This document shows positions 21,350 to 31,375 of a stretch of DNA of 64,000 nucleotides, piece after piece (within the stretch, counting starts at the first letter, position 1; every line of letters starts with the position of its first letter). The translations under genes and the position numbers were made by a program. The notes below the pieces were generated by a model that was not told where the DNA came from, did not search any database, and worked only from the letters and a program-made list of their open reading frames with translations. This DNA comes from Aurelia coerulea. Lineage: Eukaryota; Cnidaria; Scyphozoa; Semaeostomeae; Ulmaridae. The stretch spans positions 10,204,001 to 10,268,000 of the forward strand of contig CM076960.1 in NCBI GenBank assembly GCA_039566865.1, in the 5' to 3' direction.

Positions 21350-22195
21350 AGTCCGACATTAATTACACGCTATTTCAAAATAGTGCGTTTTCAGGAGCCT
21401 CTTGAAGGTTTCTCTGCAGATTTCATGAACTTCCAAGAGATCGACGAGATATTTCGGTGCAAATCCACTGAGGCATTTATACGTCAGAAACAATGCAATT
21501 TCAAAATCTCTTCTTTGTACCGATAGCAACAAATGCAGAGCTTTGAGGAGATGTTTCACGTCGTCATATTAACGGCCTCCCATTACAAACCGTACTACAC
21601 AACTTTGAACCTTTTGCAATTTATCCAGCAGGTGTTTTGCAAATCCACACAGCAGTTCGTTATAATAATCAAGTGTTGATGAAACAAACGAGTGGACCAA
21701 TGATTCTGTGGCTTCATTTGAAAAGTACTGTCCAGCCTGCCTATGTCCTCTCAATTGAGAAAATGCCTTCTTACTGATACTATTTAGCACGTGCTTCTCC
21801 ATGGTCATTTGTTATCAAATATTACACCCAGATTTCTTGCAGTGACAGATGTTTTAATCTCAGCAGGTCCAAGTTTTAGTGACAGATTTGGTACTTTTTC
21901 TAGCTGTTGATATGTACCAATAACTAATAATTCAGTTTTGTCATGATCAACTTTCTAGCAAAGAGTGAGCATCCATGCACGAATGTCTGATATGCAGTTT
22001 TCAATATCCTTTACTGTGTGGATTCGTTCTTCAGCACTAGATGGATTAAAACCAAGATAAAGCTGTGTATCATCAGCATAAGCTGCCACATTAGGGGAGT
22101 GGAGCTCAATTATGTCATACAGAGAGCTCAAATATCCCAAAAATACCACAGGACCCGCACAACTTCCTTGGGGTATTCCATACTTTAGGGTGTAA
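21307..22195 (-). pseudogene. Decayed LINE reverse transcriptase fragment G
   Basis: Minus-strand pieces in order are KYGIPQGSCAGPVVF (motif B, about 22190-22140), AAYADDTQLYLGF (motif C, YADD intact), KVDHDKTELLVIGTYQQLEK (about 21955-21900), SQLRGHRQAGQYFS to STLDYYNELLCG (thumb) and ALHLLLSVQRRDFEIALFLT (to 21359). Frameshifts or stops fall near 21955, 21810 and 21565. The YADDTQLY signature and thumb place it near CR1/L2. The endonuclease and motif A are absent. Confidence 0.8.
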
Positions 22196-22423
22196 ATAAG
22201 GAAAACTTAACAGCAGAGCCATAAGAGACCCCCAATTACTGGATAACCAGACAGCAGGGACTGGCAATGAGTCTGACAAAATGAATTTGAGGGAAGCACA
22301 GCCATAGAATTATCAGTTACAATGCATACTAACTCCAGCAAGCACGAGCTGAGGTTATAGCAAAGGACAGGTAACATGAAAAGATGGCAGAAGTCAGTTA
22401 GGTGCAAGTCAGTTGGGTGCAAG
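22196..22423. other. No gene recognised
   Basis: Short repeats of AGTCAGTTAGGTGCAAG occur near 22392-22420. Nothing coding is recognised. Confidence 0.5.
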
Positions 22424-22981
22424 ATGGCAGCAGCTCTTTCTCAGGATACGTTTGTCAATGTTCGGCCTCGTGAAGATAATTTTGTTTCCGAATCGGGAAT
22501 CATAATGGGTAGCAAGGAGATTGAATAGCTGATTGAAGGAGAAATAAGTAGAATTGCAGCAAGTAGACATTGTATTGACGAGAAATTGATATGCCAATCA
22601 CCAAAAAAGGCACATGGCCGAAATGAAAGCACGGTACTCCAGTCATTGAGCTGTATGATAAATACAGGAAAAATAAAGAAAGAGGTTATGAGACGCTCAG
22701 ACTATGAGACGAGAGAAGTATTGATGCAAAACAATCACTGTCAACAAGCAAATTACCTTCAGATGAAGAAAATATTATTCAATACTGAAGTGAACTTCTG
22801 GAAATTGCCTCGGGCGATGATAACGACACCAATAGTACCATCGATACGTAATAACATCACCACCGACAACGAACAACATCCTCAGTTGGACAACATCATT
22901 CTGGAATCCGGAAAAGTCTTTGAATATAATAGAAAGTTCGCCAAAGAAACTTCAGGTAATGCCTTTTTTTGCAAAAGATGA
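22424..22981 (+). pseudogene. Unrecognised open frame with one internal stop
   Basis: An ATG at 22424 opens MAAALSQDTFVNVRPREDNF, and the frame runs to 22981 with a single TAG at about 22526 (in KEIE-stop-LIEGEISRIAA), 185 codons in all. The composition is polar, with no membrane segment. A possible donor (TTCAG/GTAATG) lies near 22955. I do not recognise a domain. Because RT sequence of R2-like type follows at 23450, it may be an N-terminal or gag-like segment of that element, or a decayed host exon. Confidence 0.3.
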
Positions 22982-23032
22982 AAATATAATAAAATAATAT
23001 AATAAATAAATAAATAAATAAATAAATAAATC
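22982..23032. repeat. (AATA)n microsatellite
   Basis: A tandem AATA run follows the open frame. It could be the tail of an insertion, but no element end could be matched to it. Confidence 0.8.
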
Positions 23033-23449
23033 AATAATTCATGTTTTGAATGAACAAATAAACGCCTTTTAGAGAGCGAGAGACAAATCGATCATATTTT
23101 AGTCAAGTCAAAGGACTCTGAATCCTTCAATGATGGAAATTTTAGTTGATGTCAGATTTACTTCACAGAATTAGCACCCCAGAGCGGAAAAACCAGTTTA
23201 ATAAATGAGAACAAAACTTTGAAAGAAAAAATTGAGGTTTTTTAAAAGGCGATACTTTTATCGATACTGGGTCCAATTTCAAGCCCTCTGAGTTGCCAAA
23301 TTTTACTGCTGATCAAAACAAACAAATACTCATGATGTAAAAGTCTCAAGAGAGAAGTTGACACAACTTTGGCTGAATGGACGAAAAAAGCGATATCTGT
23401 GATCTGCTCATTCGCCCTCAGGGGATTCTTTTCCTTTGACAACAGTTCA

Positions 23450-24400
23450 GAATGAGCAATGTTACGATTCATTGGACAAATATGCGAAAGCTGAAGATTA
23501 ACAATCAAGATTATTTTGATCGATCTAGCGCAGTGGTAGCTGATGCGAAGTTTTTTAAGCATGAGGAAATTGAAACAATAGTCAAGTGTTGTCCGAACGG
23601 GAAGATGTGTGGGATTGATATATGATATTTGATATTTATATCCATTTGATTCTTTTAAGGAGGGTTGCCCTTCAGCCGGAGCTGTTTTACATGGGGCCCT
23701 CCACTTAAAAACGTTACTTACAATATGAAATTACAAAGAAATAGATTAAATATGATACAAAAACCATAGTGTTAAAAGCCTACTACAAATTTAAAAAGGA
23801 TGATAACAGAAAAGAAACGCTAAACAGTGTTTCATCAAAGCAGCCTGGAATAAACATGAGGACACTTTAGTTGATGTATTCAACATATCGTTAAAAAATC
23901 TTAAATTATCAGATCATTGGAAACATTTTCAACGCATACCAAAAAGAATTTTAATGCTGATGCTCTGTCAGCCTTGCGGGACATCTCTTTTTTGCCGGTT
24001 TCATATAAGACATTCTCCAAGGCTTTGTGTGGTAGATTATTGCCGTGTATTGCAACGGAAGTAGCATTTTGGCAGCGTGCATTTTTATGCAAATGCGATC
24101 GCTAAGAATTAGTTTATACCTTAAAGACATCAATTGACGACTTTAGACACCAGAGGACAAGGCTTCTATGGCATTCATCGATTTTACGGACGGTATTCGC
24201 AGTGTTAGACATGACTTTACATTTCAAACTCTTAGAGCGTTTAGAGTTCCACAGATGCATAATTGAAAATCTTTACAAGAACTCATCCTTTGAAACAATT
24301 TGTGGCCGTAAGATGTAAACAAGGTTTCACATCGTAAGGGGTAACAGGTGATCCCCTGAGTGCATTACTATTTGCCTAAACTAAGTTTTGGCCTAAACTG
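23450..24400 (+). pseudogene. R2-like LINE reverse transcriptase, N-terminal half, decayed
   Basis: In shifting frames the plus strand gives HEEIETIVKCCPNGKMCGID (about 23560), ISFLPVSYKTFSKALCGRLL (about 23990, the RPISLLP-like motif), ATEVAFWQRAFLCKCDR, AFIDFTDGIRSVRHDFTFQT (about 24172, motif A with Asp retained) and IIENLYKNSSFETICGRK with a GDPLSALLFA-like end at 24355. The last two match the R2-like copy at 40208-42078 (IEDIYRYSSFSVICGYEL and GTKTGDPLSALIF). Several stops and frame changes show decay. About 230 bp near 23610-23830 have no RT match and may be an insertion. Confidence 0.65.
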
Positions 24401-25100
24401 CAAACGAGCTATTCTGGGAAATCTCCTGAATGACTGTGAAATAAGAGAATAAAGCCTCATGCTGAGGAAAATATTTGAATAGAAATTCAATCAAATTCAT
24501 TAATTTTGTCCTGAAAAGACATCTTTTTTTATGCTTCAAAAGTTTCGAAAAATTAGCATTGCGTCTGTCTCATGAATCCGCGAAATAGTTTGCTAAGGTG
24601 TGAAAATGAATTAGTTCTTGTAATCTTCATGACTTTAATTAAATGCATTTTGTATCACCTTTCTTCGAATTATTACGAAACAAGAAATCAAATACACCCA
24701 AGGGAAAATTATCCATGGATAAGATACTTAAACATGCTCATTCGTGCTTGGTTCTTTTGCAGGAGCACTAAGATTGAAGAAATATATTCCTTTGTGAATT
24801 TTTCCTTCGGCATTGTTATGTTTGTCAATTTTTAGCTTTCAAATTTCAATTGAAATGTGTGCCTAAACATGTGTGCCTTAGCATGCTCACACCACTACAT
24901 TTTGCATATGACTGATGAGATTCCTCAAGCATGTTTTCAGTTAAGGCCAAAACCTGAAACCTCTGGTTTGGAGATGGAAGCAAATTTGGACTTTCAAGAT
25001 TGATATTCCAACTCTCCATGCACCAATATCAACAAACAAGGTATTTATCTTCAAGTTAGCTATCGAAGAATATATTAAAAAGTATTTTTGATTGATTGGA
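24401..25100. other. No gene recognised
   Basis: AT-rich sequence lies between two RT relics. The open frame at 24572-24835 has no recognisable motif. Confidence 0.5.
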
Positions 25101-25109
25101 CCTAAATTC

Positions 25110-26060
25110 TTGTCGCTAGTCCCGATCAAATCCGTTTTTTGGGACATCAGGTATATCCCAAGTTATTCCAGCAAGCCAACCCTAAAACATTGATTGGCTC
25201 AACGGTACGTGGAATGTTCTTTAGTAATTTTGCTGTTCTTATATGCTGCCTCTCAATTTTTTGGAACTTACTGTTAGCACAGGTGCCCCATACAGTCATT
25301 GCATACGTAGTTGTTGCTATTACAGTTTTAGAATAAATCTCCCCTAGCAATTTTGATGGCAGGAATTTGACTTTTTTCAGCATGGACAACTTTTATGAGA
25401 ATTGTTTGTACACCATATCTATGTGTGTGTCCTAGTTTAGTTTGTTGTCAATATACACTCCTAGGAGTTTACTGTTCTCCTTATATTCAATGATATTATC
25501 TCCAATTGATATTGGTGATAGGGGACCTAGGAACTTCTTTCTGTTGATTATCATAGCTTCAGTTTTTTTACTATTCATGGTCACCTTACTTTCTTGGCAC
25601 CATATGTTTATGTATCTTGCAAACAGATTCAACTTGTTCACACAATCATCTACTGATTTTGATGTGACGTATGCGGTAATGTCATCTGCGTACAAATGGA
25701 CTTCTCCATTGTTGACACTATCAGCTATATCATTTCTGAAGATGGAGAATAATCTAGGACCCAATAACCATCATTGTGGGACACCATACTATATTGTTCT
25801 CATTTCTGACTTTACATCATTAATGTCTACGTATTGCTTTCTTCCGTCTAAGTAGCTTTCGATTAAGTTATACAATCCTCTTGTTATCCCTGCTGCAATC
25901 ATTTTCTGCTTTAATATGTCATGATCTACAGAATCAAAAGCCTTGCTAAAATCCACAAAAAGTACTCCAACTACCTTTTTTCTTTCTGTAAGATGATCTT
26001 TCCATTTTCCACTCCAATAGAGCAAAACTGATTCTGTTGAAGTCCCATTTTATATGCCCA
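25110..26060 (-). pseudogene. LINE H reverse transcriptase, palm to thumb, decayed
   Basis: Minus-strand order: ALLYWSGKWKDHLTERKK and VGVLFVDFSKAFDSVDHDIL (motif A), a GVPQ remnant at about 25775, MGPRLFSIFRNDIADSV, VHLYADDITAYVTSK (motif C intact), KTEAMIINRKKFLGPLS, KLLGVYIDNKLN and the thumb VKFLPSKLLGEIYSKTVIAT, with YAMTVWGTCANSKFQKIERQ. Stops or shifts lie near 25775 and 25425. The fingers motif for this copy is probably the separate piece at 26500-26705. It is inactive. Confidence 0.8.
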
Positions 26061-26204
26061 TTTATTTTTGTGTCTGGTTTCTCTACCTGATTATCAAGTT
26101 GATAACATACCACAGCTTCTGATACTTTAATGGGTACGGACACAGCATAGTCATAATCTGTAGTTTCCCTATCTGATGCTTCCCCACTTTTAAATGCAGA
26201 CTTC

Positions 26205-26430
26205 ACTGTTTATCGTAAACCAGACATAGTCATTCTTAATCGTATACATAGGCAATGTACAATAGTGGAACTCACTGTTTGTTGTGATATTTTGGAAAAT
26301 GCTCATCAAGAGAAAGTTAGAAGATACAAGGAGTTATGTGATTATCTGGAGAGAAATTGATTCTCAGTGCAGCTGGCTGTTCTTTGTTTCGGTTCGCTTG
26401 GGTGTGTAAAAAGTGTTCGATATCGTGTTT
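26205..26430 (+). pseudogene. R2-like restriction-like endonuclease domain fragment
   Basis: The plus strand reads VYRKPDIVILNRIHRQCTIV, ELTVCCDILENAHQEK, VRRYKELCDYLERN, a stop, then SVQLAVLCFGSLGCV. This matches the PD-(D/E)XK endonuclease at the C-terminus of the R2-like copy at 40208 (RKPDIVIIDK, RYQDLCDVLRENGW, HVLCFGALGCI). The P-D, the E of ELTV and the K/R-Y motif are present. It nicks target DNA in intact elements. It lies between two pieces of the minus-strand LINE H. Confidence 0.75.
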
Positions 26431-26499
26431 AATTGGAGGAAACTATATCTGGAGAAACAGAATTAAAAGTCATTGGGGCAGTAGTTATTAGTAGTAAAT

Positions 26500-26705
26500 A
26501 GACTTCAGCAGATTCATTCCTGGGAATATGACAATAAACCAGCTCTTTTAAGCAGTATTTTGCTTAGCATCATTGGTCAAATAGCTACATTATCATACAT
26601 GACTTTTTCAGCAATTTTGCTAAAGACAGAGAGAATAAAAATAGGTCTATAATTTGAAGATGGACAGCCTTTTTCAAATAATGCAATTACTTTGGATTAA
26701 AACAT
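26500..26705 (-). pseudogene. LINE H reverse transcriptase, fingers motif fragment
   Basis: On the minus strand, VIALFEKGCPSSNYRPIFIL, SVFSKIAEKVMYDNVAI then a stop. This is RT motif 1/2 (NYRPISxLSxxSKxxEK). It is in the right order and strand to belong with 25110-26060, separated from it by the R2-like fragment. Confidence 0.7.
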
Positions 26706-26735
26706 TAGTAAGATTTTTTCAGTTGTGTTGCTTCA

Positions 26736-26800
26736 CATCAATGACTTGAACACATTTTAGCACATGTTATCCTCTTGGGAGGATGGAACGAACTACAATA
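26736..26800 (+). repeat. Fragment of the M1/M2 mariner-like family
   Basis: AATGACTTGAACACATTTTAG followed by the ATCCTCTTGGGAGGATG box matches internal sequence of M1 (about 13412-13449 joined to 15928) and M2. It preserves the unoccupied target of foldback element E. Confidence 0.55.
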
Positions 26801-26815
26801 AATTTGTTCAATTAA

Positions 26816-26968
26816 CGCAACAAAAACACCGAAATCAGCAGAAAGAAGACCGTTAACTCCTGTAAAAGAAACAATAACCAAAATAAACCTGTAACAAGAG
26901 AAAAACTGTTAAATCCTGTAAGAGAAAACAGAATTATTCTTAAAGTGCCTCTTCACCAAAATATTTAA
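26816..26968. repeat. Left terminal inverted repeat of element I
   Basis: It aligns along its length with the inverse of 31195-31375, ending at AGTGCCTCT. Three related boxes (CTCCTGTAAAAGAAA, CCTGTAACAAGAGAAA, ATCCTGTAAGAGAAAA) lie within it and resemble subterminal transposase-binding repeats. Confidence 0.8.
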
Positions 26969-27119
26969 AGGCCTTGCTTTGTACTTTAGAATGCGCTGAT
27001 AACGAATCTGCTAATAAATTTTTCATTGGGTAGTTGGGTGCTGAGCTATGGGGGTTTTTCTTACCCCCACTCGTGATTCAGTACCGCGTTTTCTAGAAAG
27101 CTGGGAAGGAGCGAGCCCC

Positions 27120-27136
27120 GACGTCATAGTAGGAAA
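27120..27136 (+). promoter_or_regulatory. Promoter-proximal motif shared by both genes of element I
   Basis: GACGTCATAGTAGGAAA occurs here, 88 bp before the ATG at 27224, and inverted at 30972-30988, 95 bp upstream of the THAP-like ATG. The second copy contains a perfect TGACGTCA CRE-like palindrome. Sequence between it and the TIR is otherwise not conserved. Confidence 0.5.
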
Positions 27137-27223
27137 CCAGATTCTTTGTTCAATTTAATCAACTCAACTTTCAATCGGCACGCAGCACAATTCGTAACAG
27201 TTTAGTCTATCTAGCATTTTAAG

Positions 27224-27524
27224 ATGTCTTCCTCGGAGAGTGATATTTCAAATGATAGTGATCGCCATTTACTGTGACTCTGAAGAACACTACTCGGCTG
27301 TTGAAGTAGAAGAAGAAAGCGAGACTTTGGGTGCTTGCGCTGCAGCGGGAATCATGACTGATGTCGATGAAGACGACTTCGATAACGACGAAGGACCTGG
27401 TCTATTCGACCCAGTGGCAGATGAAGCCTACACCGCTGGATATCGAAGGGAAGTTGCTGAAGCTAGGGAAGAGGACCTTAGATTAATGCGTTGTTTCAAA
27501 GGTGTCGAGCTGCTGGAATCTTGA
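27224..27524 (+). pseudogene. P2X7-ballast-like gene, exon 1 (acidic N-terminus), frameshifted
   Basis: ATG 27224 gives MSSSESDISNDSD, then a one-base excess near 27263 shifts to DSEEHYSAVEVEEESE, DEDDFDNDEGPGLFDPVADE and AYTAGYRREVAEAREEDLRL to a stop at 27524. A Ser/Glu/Asp-rich leader before the Cys-rich module is usual for invertebrate P2X7-ballast proteins. A donor may be AAAG/GTGTCG near 27502, but the phase does not obviously fit exon 2. The frameshift suggests decay, or an unrecognised short intron. Confidence 0.55.
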
Positions 27525-27573
27525 TATGTATTATTTGTTTTATCTCATCTAGATTCGATTAGGTACTGCCAGC

Positions 27574-27640
27574 CTTCACTTATAGGCCCATGTATGTGTG
27601 AATCTTTCAAACATATGCTGATATGGGCCTATAAGTGAAG
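27574..27640. repeat. Hairpin with 18-bp perfect arms
   Basis: CTTCACTTATAGGCCCAT at 27574-27591 is exactly inverted at 27623-27640, leaving a 31-base loop. It lies in the apparent first intron of the P2X7-like gene. Function unknown; a small foldback is the simplest reading. Confidence 0.8.
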
Positions 27641-27909
27641 TCTGACCACTGAAGACAATCGTAATACACAATTTACTACGGTTTCATGGTGGAGTAGGTC
27701 ATGATTATTTCAGCTTCATGTTTCAATTAAATTGTGGAATGAAATTTTGTCCTTTTTTGGATTTTTTAGCTGTCCTACCATTTGTTTTAGTGATCATGAA
27801 TTTACCCCCCCCCCCCCCACCAGCCAGACAGAACCTCACTTGTGAAAGGAAATGCATCCTGGCTAAAATCCCTAATCATAACCAGCATTTATTCCTCATT
27901 CCAACCCAG

Positions 27910-28135
27910 GTGCAAATGTGGTAATTGTTCGACAGAAAGATTAGACAACTTTCAGGAATGTCAATGTTGCACAGAGATTGATGGATGCATGCATGAAATC
28001 CATAGCTTTGAAGTGTAGCTGAGGAAGTTGGTAATGTTCATTGTGTTACTGAACATCCTGGATTTGAACCAGTGTGCCTAAACAAGTGGTGTCTGAGGTT
28101 GTCAGCAGCCACATATAAACGAGAAGAGGAATGAG
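27910..28135 (+). pseudogene. P2X7-ballast-like gene, exon 2 (Cys-rich zinc module), frameshifted
   Basis: After an AG acceptor at 27909 the frame reads CKCGNCSTERLDNFQECQCC, then TEIDGCMHEIHSFE. A one-base shift near 28015 continues AEEVGNVHCVTEHPGFEPVC and LNKWCLRLSAATYKRE. CxCGxC...CxCC...C(I/V)TEHPGF..VCLN.W.L is the signature of the P2X7 intracellular ballast domain (dinuclear-zinc module). A donor-like GAG/GTACTG ends it at 28135, but a TGA precedes the donor in this frame. The Cys ligands are all present. Confidence 0.65.
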
Positions 28136-28204
28136 GTACTGTCATACAGGATTTGAAAACCGGTAAGGAAATGATAAGCTAAGTTGCATCACAGATGTGG
28201 TGTG

Positions 28205-28360
28205 CACAGGTAATGGGCAAAATTAGTATAAAAGTAACAAGTACCTACATAGTCCTGGTTGGCCTGATCTAATCTAGGCAAAATTGGCAAATTTGGTAAA
28301 GACTGAAGTAAAGATAGAGGTACTTGTTACTTTTATACTAATTTTTCCCTGTTACCTGTG
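28205..28360. mobile_element. Short palindromic MITE
   Basis: CACAGGTAAT at 28205 and its inverse at 28360 start imperfect arms of about 40 bp, which contain the exactly inverted stretch ACTAATTTT / AAAATTAGT and AAGTAACAAGTACCT. It lies in the intron between exons 2 and 3 of the P2X7-like gene. Confidence 0.7.
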
Positions 28361-29001
28361 GTTACATTACAACTTTTCTATCATGAATAGTCACCAAAGG
28401 TTGAATATGATCTACTGTATGGACACTCGTTGTTTATATAAGAAACTAAGGCCCAGTGCTGGTAGATAGTTTCTTAAATTTTAGGGTAGTACATAAGGAC
28501 CATAAGCTGACAAAAGCTTCTAAAATGTTCTTATATTTTTAATTGAGGAAGTGTAGAGTTGATTCAGTTTTGTTAGAAAGTTATAGATTATGTGGTAAGA
28601 TGTCAAAACAAGTAATTACCTAATTCATACTTAAATCAAGGTCAAACAGTTGTTATTACTGCACATCAAAACATTTTGAGTGTAAATCACAAAAGTCCCT
28701 TTAATTCAGGTAACGCAGTTTCTTTATTTTCAAAAATTGAGCCTTCCCCATTTTGTAATAAGTTGGTTCTTATAAAAAATGAGTGTGGAAACAAGTCCAA
28801 TTCAGTTTTGATAATAATTATCTGACTCTGAATATTTTATCTTGAATGCAGTAAAAACCTGCAAAATAAAACCATTTTTTTAAGAAACCTTGGGTGCTGT
28901 TTTGAAAAAGTGGTTTCTTTTTTGTGGGTTCTTACTAAAGCATCAGTTTTCCAACAGGAATCAAAAGAAAATCAGTAAATAGTTTTAATTTATCATTGCA
29001 G

Positions 29002-29170
29002 ATATCTACGAAGCATATCTTACAGAGACTTCTCTTGCCTGATCCACGGCTATTTAGGGAGAAATAAACGCATTCCATTGCCTGCATGTGCATACAATGC
29101 AATAAGGAGGAAATTTCCAGATGTGGTGGGACATGCTAGAGGATATGTTCCAGAAGCGGATTCTTCTTAA
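29002..29170 (+). CDS. P2X7-ballast-like gene, terminal exon
   Basis: After TTGCAG (acceptor, phase 1) the frame gives YLRSISYRDFSCLIHGYLGR, NKRIPLPACAYNAIRRKFP and a short tail to TAA at 29170. Y(R)...YR.F....GWLGR..R..LP.C....IR..FP is the C-terminal signature of the P2X7 ballast domain. No frameshift is present in this exon. In vertebrates the domain is fused to the P2X7 channel; in invertebrates it occurs alone, often in many copies. No P2X channel sequence is present here. Confidence 0.7.
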
Positions 29171-30561
29171 ACACAGCTATGCATTCCTAGAAAGAAGAAT
29201 TGTTAATTTTCTATATTCTTGCAATTCATACTTCAGGTTGTTGTAGTTTGTGCATTTTTCTTCGTCTTTCTTTTGGATACAAGTATCAAATGGGCTAGAT
29301 GGGTCTATCAACTTACAACTTTATCTTTCTTTTCAATTACAGTGATATCACATCTGTTATGCTCTAACGGTTTATTAGTCTGTAAGGGAAGTCCCATAAA
29401 ATCTTGCAATCTTCTGCCTCAAGTACTTGTTCAGGCTGATGAATGTACCATTTCTCAGCCTTTTCAAACCCCATTTTCCACACAGCTTCCAGTGAATTAC
29501 TTTGGCCACATTGTCATGCCTCAAATTCTCATGTATGGTTTGTAATCAATCCTACAGATTTTGAAGCCTCCTTTCAACCTGAAAGAATGTAAGGTTAAAT
29601 AAATAGGTTGAATGTAAGAATAATGTAGAACTGACAATTTCATAAATTTTGACTTCACCTGTGAGAAAAATATCCTTGTCAACTATGAAATATAGCTTTC
29701 CATTTTGAATTTATTTTTGGTGATTCTAGCCAAACTCACCCAAGTTTTGTGAAAAATCTGCCAACGAATCACCCTTATTTAGAGAATTTTTGGCCCAAAA
29801 CCCAGCCATATGGGTGGCACAAGGCCATGCCTTCATCTCACAGTACATCTGAAAACTGTATATACACATTTTTTATAAGAAACTACGAATTTGGGCCCCA
29901 GTAATGACAGTTTCTTAGAATTATGAGATTTTCAGTACTCAGAGTTTCTTACAAGTTTCCTAGAGGTTCCATAACAATCTTCAGGTTCACTACCTGTGCC
30001 CTTGTGAACATTTCAAAACAGCACATTTCAATACTGTCCACTGTTTATAAGTAATATGATACAAGGAACAAGTGAAATAAAGCAAAAATGTGTCAAAGAT
30101 TTCCTTTATCAAAATAAATGGTTTCTTATTTCGCATTTTCCCAGTACTGGAGTTTCTTAATTTTTTTGGCGATTTGAGGGTTGAGTTTCTCAAGGCAATC
30201 GTATAAAAAATGCGTGTTTTGAATTTGAACCAAGCTATAAGTAGACAGAAACTTACATCCAGATTTAGGAAAGAAGTGTAAGCAACTTTCCCATTTACCC
30301 AATAATGACGTTTTCATCGTATCATAGTCCCTGGTCGTGGACTAACAGATTTTGGGTTGAAACTGATGCCGACATTTTTTTGATCAGATCGCTGCAAATC
30401 CTTCACAACCAAATAAACAAAACTTTGAATTCCATAAATACATGGTAATTCGAAACTAAAACAATCAGAAATCTATACATTCGATAAAAACGACGATTTG
30501 GGTTTCAGTGAATGAAAAATTCACGGCTGCATCCAAAGTAATGGGCCTAACGACAACGTAC
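29171..30561. other. Interior of element I, no further gene recognised
   Basis: AT-rich. The minus strand should hold later exons of the THAP-like gene, but no DDE/RNase-H-like transposase signature could be read. The open frame at 29219-29545 (plus) is hydrophobic but has no supporting feature. Confidence 0.5.
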
Positions 30562-30877
30562 CTTTCTCCGTGTTTGTTCAGATATTTCATCGACTTTCTT
30601 CTTTTCCAATATTGTCGGAAATGGAACCACATCATTGTTGTCACGAATTAGTCTTGGGGCAGTACCTGGCACAAATACTTTCCGAACTAAACTCTCCTTC
30701 GAAAATTGTTTAGAGCAGACTGCCGTTATCTTTTGAAAGCTGCCATGGGTCTGCTCGTTTCGAATTTATGAAATCAACCCGTCTTTGCTTCGAGACGATC
30801 GGAATTTTGTGAAGTGCTATGCAGCTTTCCTCGTCGGGATTGTTGCTACTAGTTGGTAAAATGGATCGTAAAGGCAT
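30562..30877 (-). pseudogene. THAP-like DNA-binding exon, decayed, convergent with the P2X7-like gene
   Basis: The minus strand from ATG 30877 reads MPLRSILPTSSNNPDEE, CIALHKIPIVSKQRRVDFIN, SKRADPWQLSKDNG, then, after a one-base loss near 30725, VCSKQFSKESLVRKVF, TAPRLIRDNNDVVPFPTI and EKKKVDEISEQTRRK to an AAAG/GTACGT donor at 30562. The order FHxxP, W..S....VCS.(H)F, and an AVPTIF-like box is that of a THAP domain. Only the third zinc ligand (VCS) is clearly kept: both N-terminal Cys appear as Arg/Ser and the final His is Gln. A start at 30928 is also possible. Confidence 0.55.
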
Positions 30878-30971
30878 TTCGATTTCAGTGTTTCGTCCGT
30901 GTGTCTTGAATGTTTTCACACAAAGCATGTGAGTGAATAGAGACTACAAGGAAGTAACCTCTGTAAGTTCC

Positions 30972-30988
30972 TTTCCTACTATGACGTC
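30972..30988 (-). promoter_or_regulatory. Inverted copy of the shared promoter motif, with CRE palindrome
   Basis: This is the 17-base counterpart of 27120-27136, oriented toward the THAP-like exon. TGACGTCA at 30982-30989 is a perfect cAMP-response-element palindrome. Confidence 0.45.
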
Positions 30989-31194
30989 AACGCCCACTCG
31001 ACCGACGCTTCTCGCTATCAATTCGCTGCGCGGTCGTGAATCAAAAGATATGACGTAATTGTTCAGATTTCGCAACTTTGATGCGTCATAAAAAATTAAC
31101 GGCTTAGTTTATCCAAAAAAAAATTTCGTTCTCGAAACGTCCGTATCAAATACTACCGAAAGAAGTTAAAAAATTTTTCTGTGCAGAGGCACTT

Positions 31195-31375
31195 TAAAAC
31201 CTGAAAGGAACTAGAGTTACTAACTTATTTCTTTCTATTCAGGTTTTAAGATTAATTCGGTTTTCTCTTACAGGATTTAATAGTTTTTCTCTTGTCACAG
31301 GTTTATTTTGGTTAATTTTTCTTTTACAGGAGTTAACGGTCTTCTTTCTACTGATTTCGGTGTTTTTGTTGCGTT
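31195..31375. repeat. Right terminal inverted repeat of element I
   Basis: It is the inverse of 26816-26968, plus a 46-bp insert that duplicates the local AGGTTTTAA / TTAAAACCT sequence. Confidence 0.8.

Noticed and set aside
29219..29545. Hydrophobic plus-strand frame as a membrane protein
   Set aside because: It lies in AT-rich interior of the TTAA element, has no homology signal I can see, and pyrimidine-rich sequence gives hydrophobic residues by composition.
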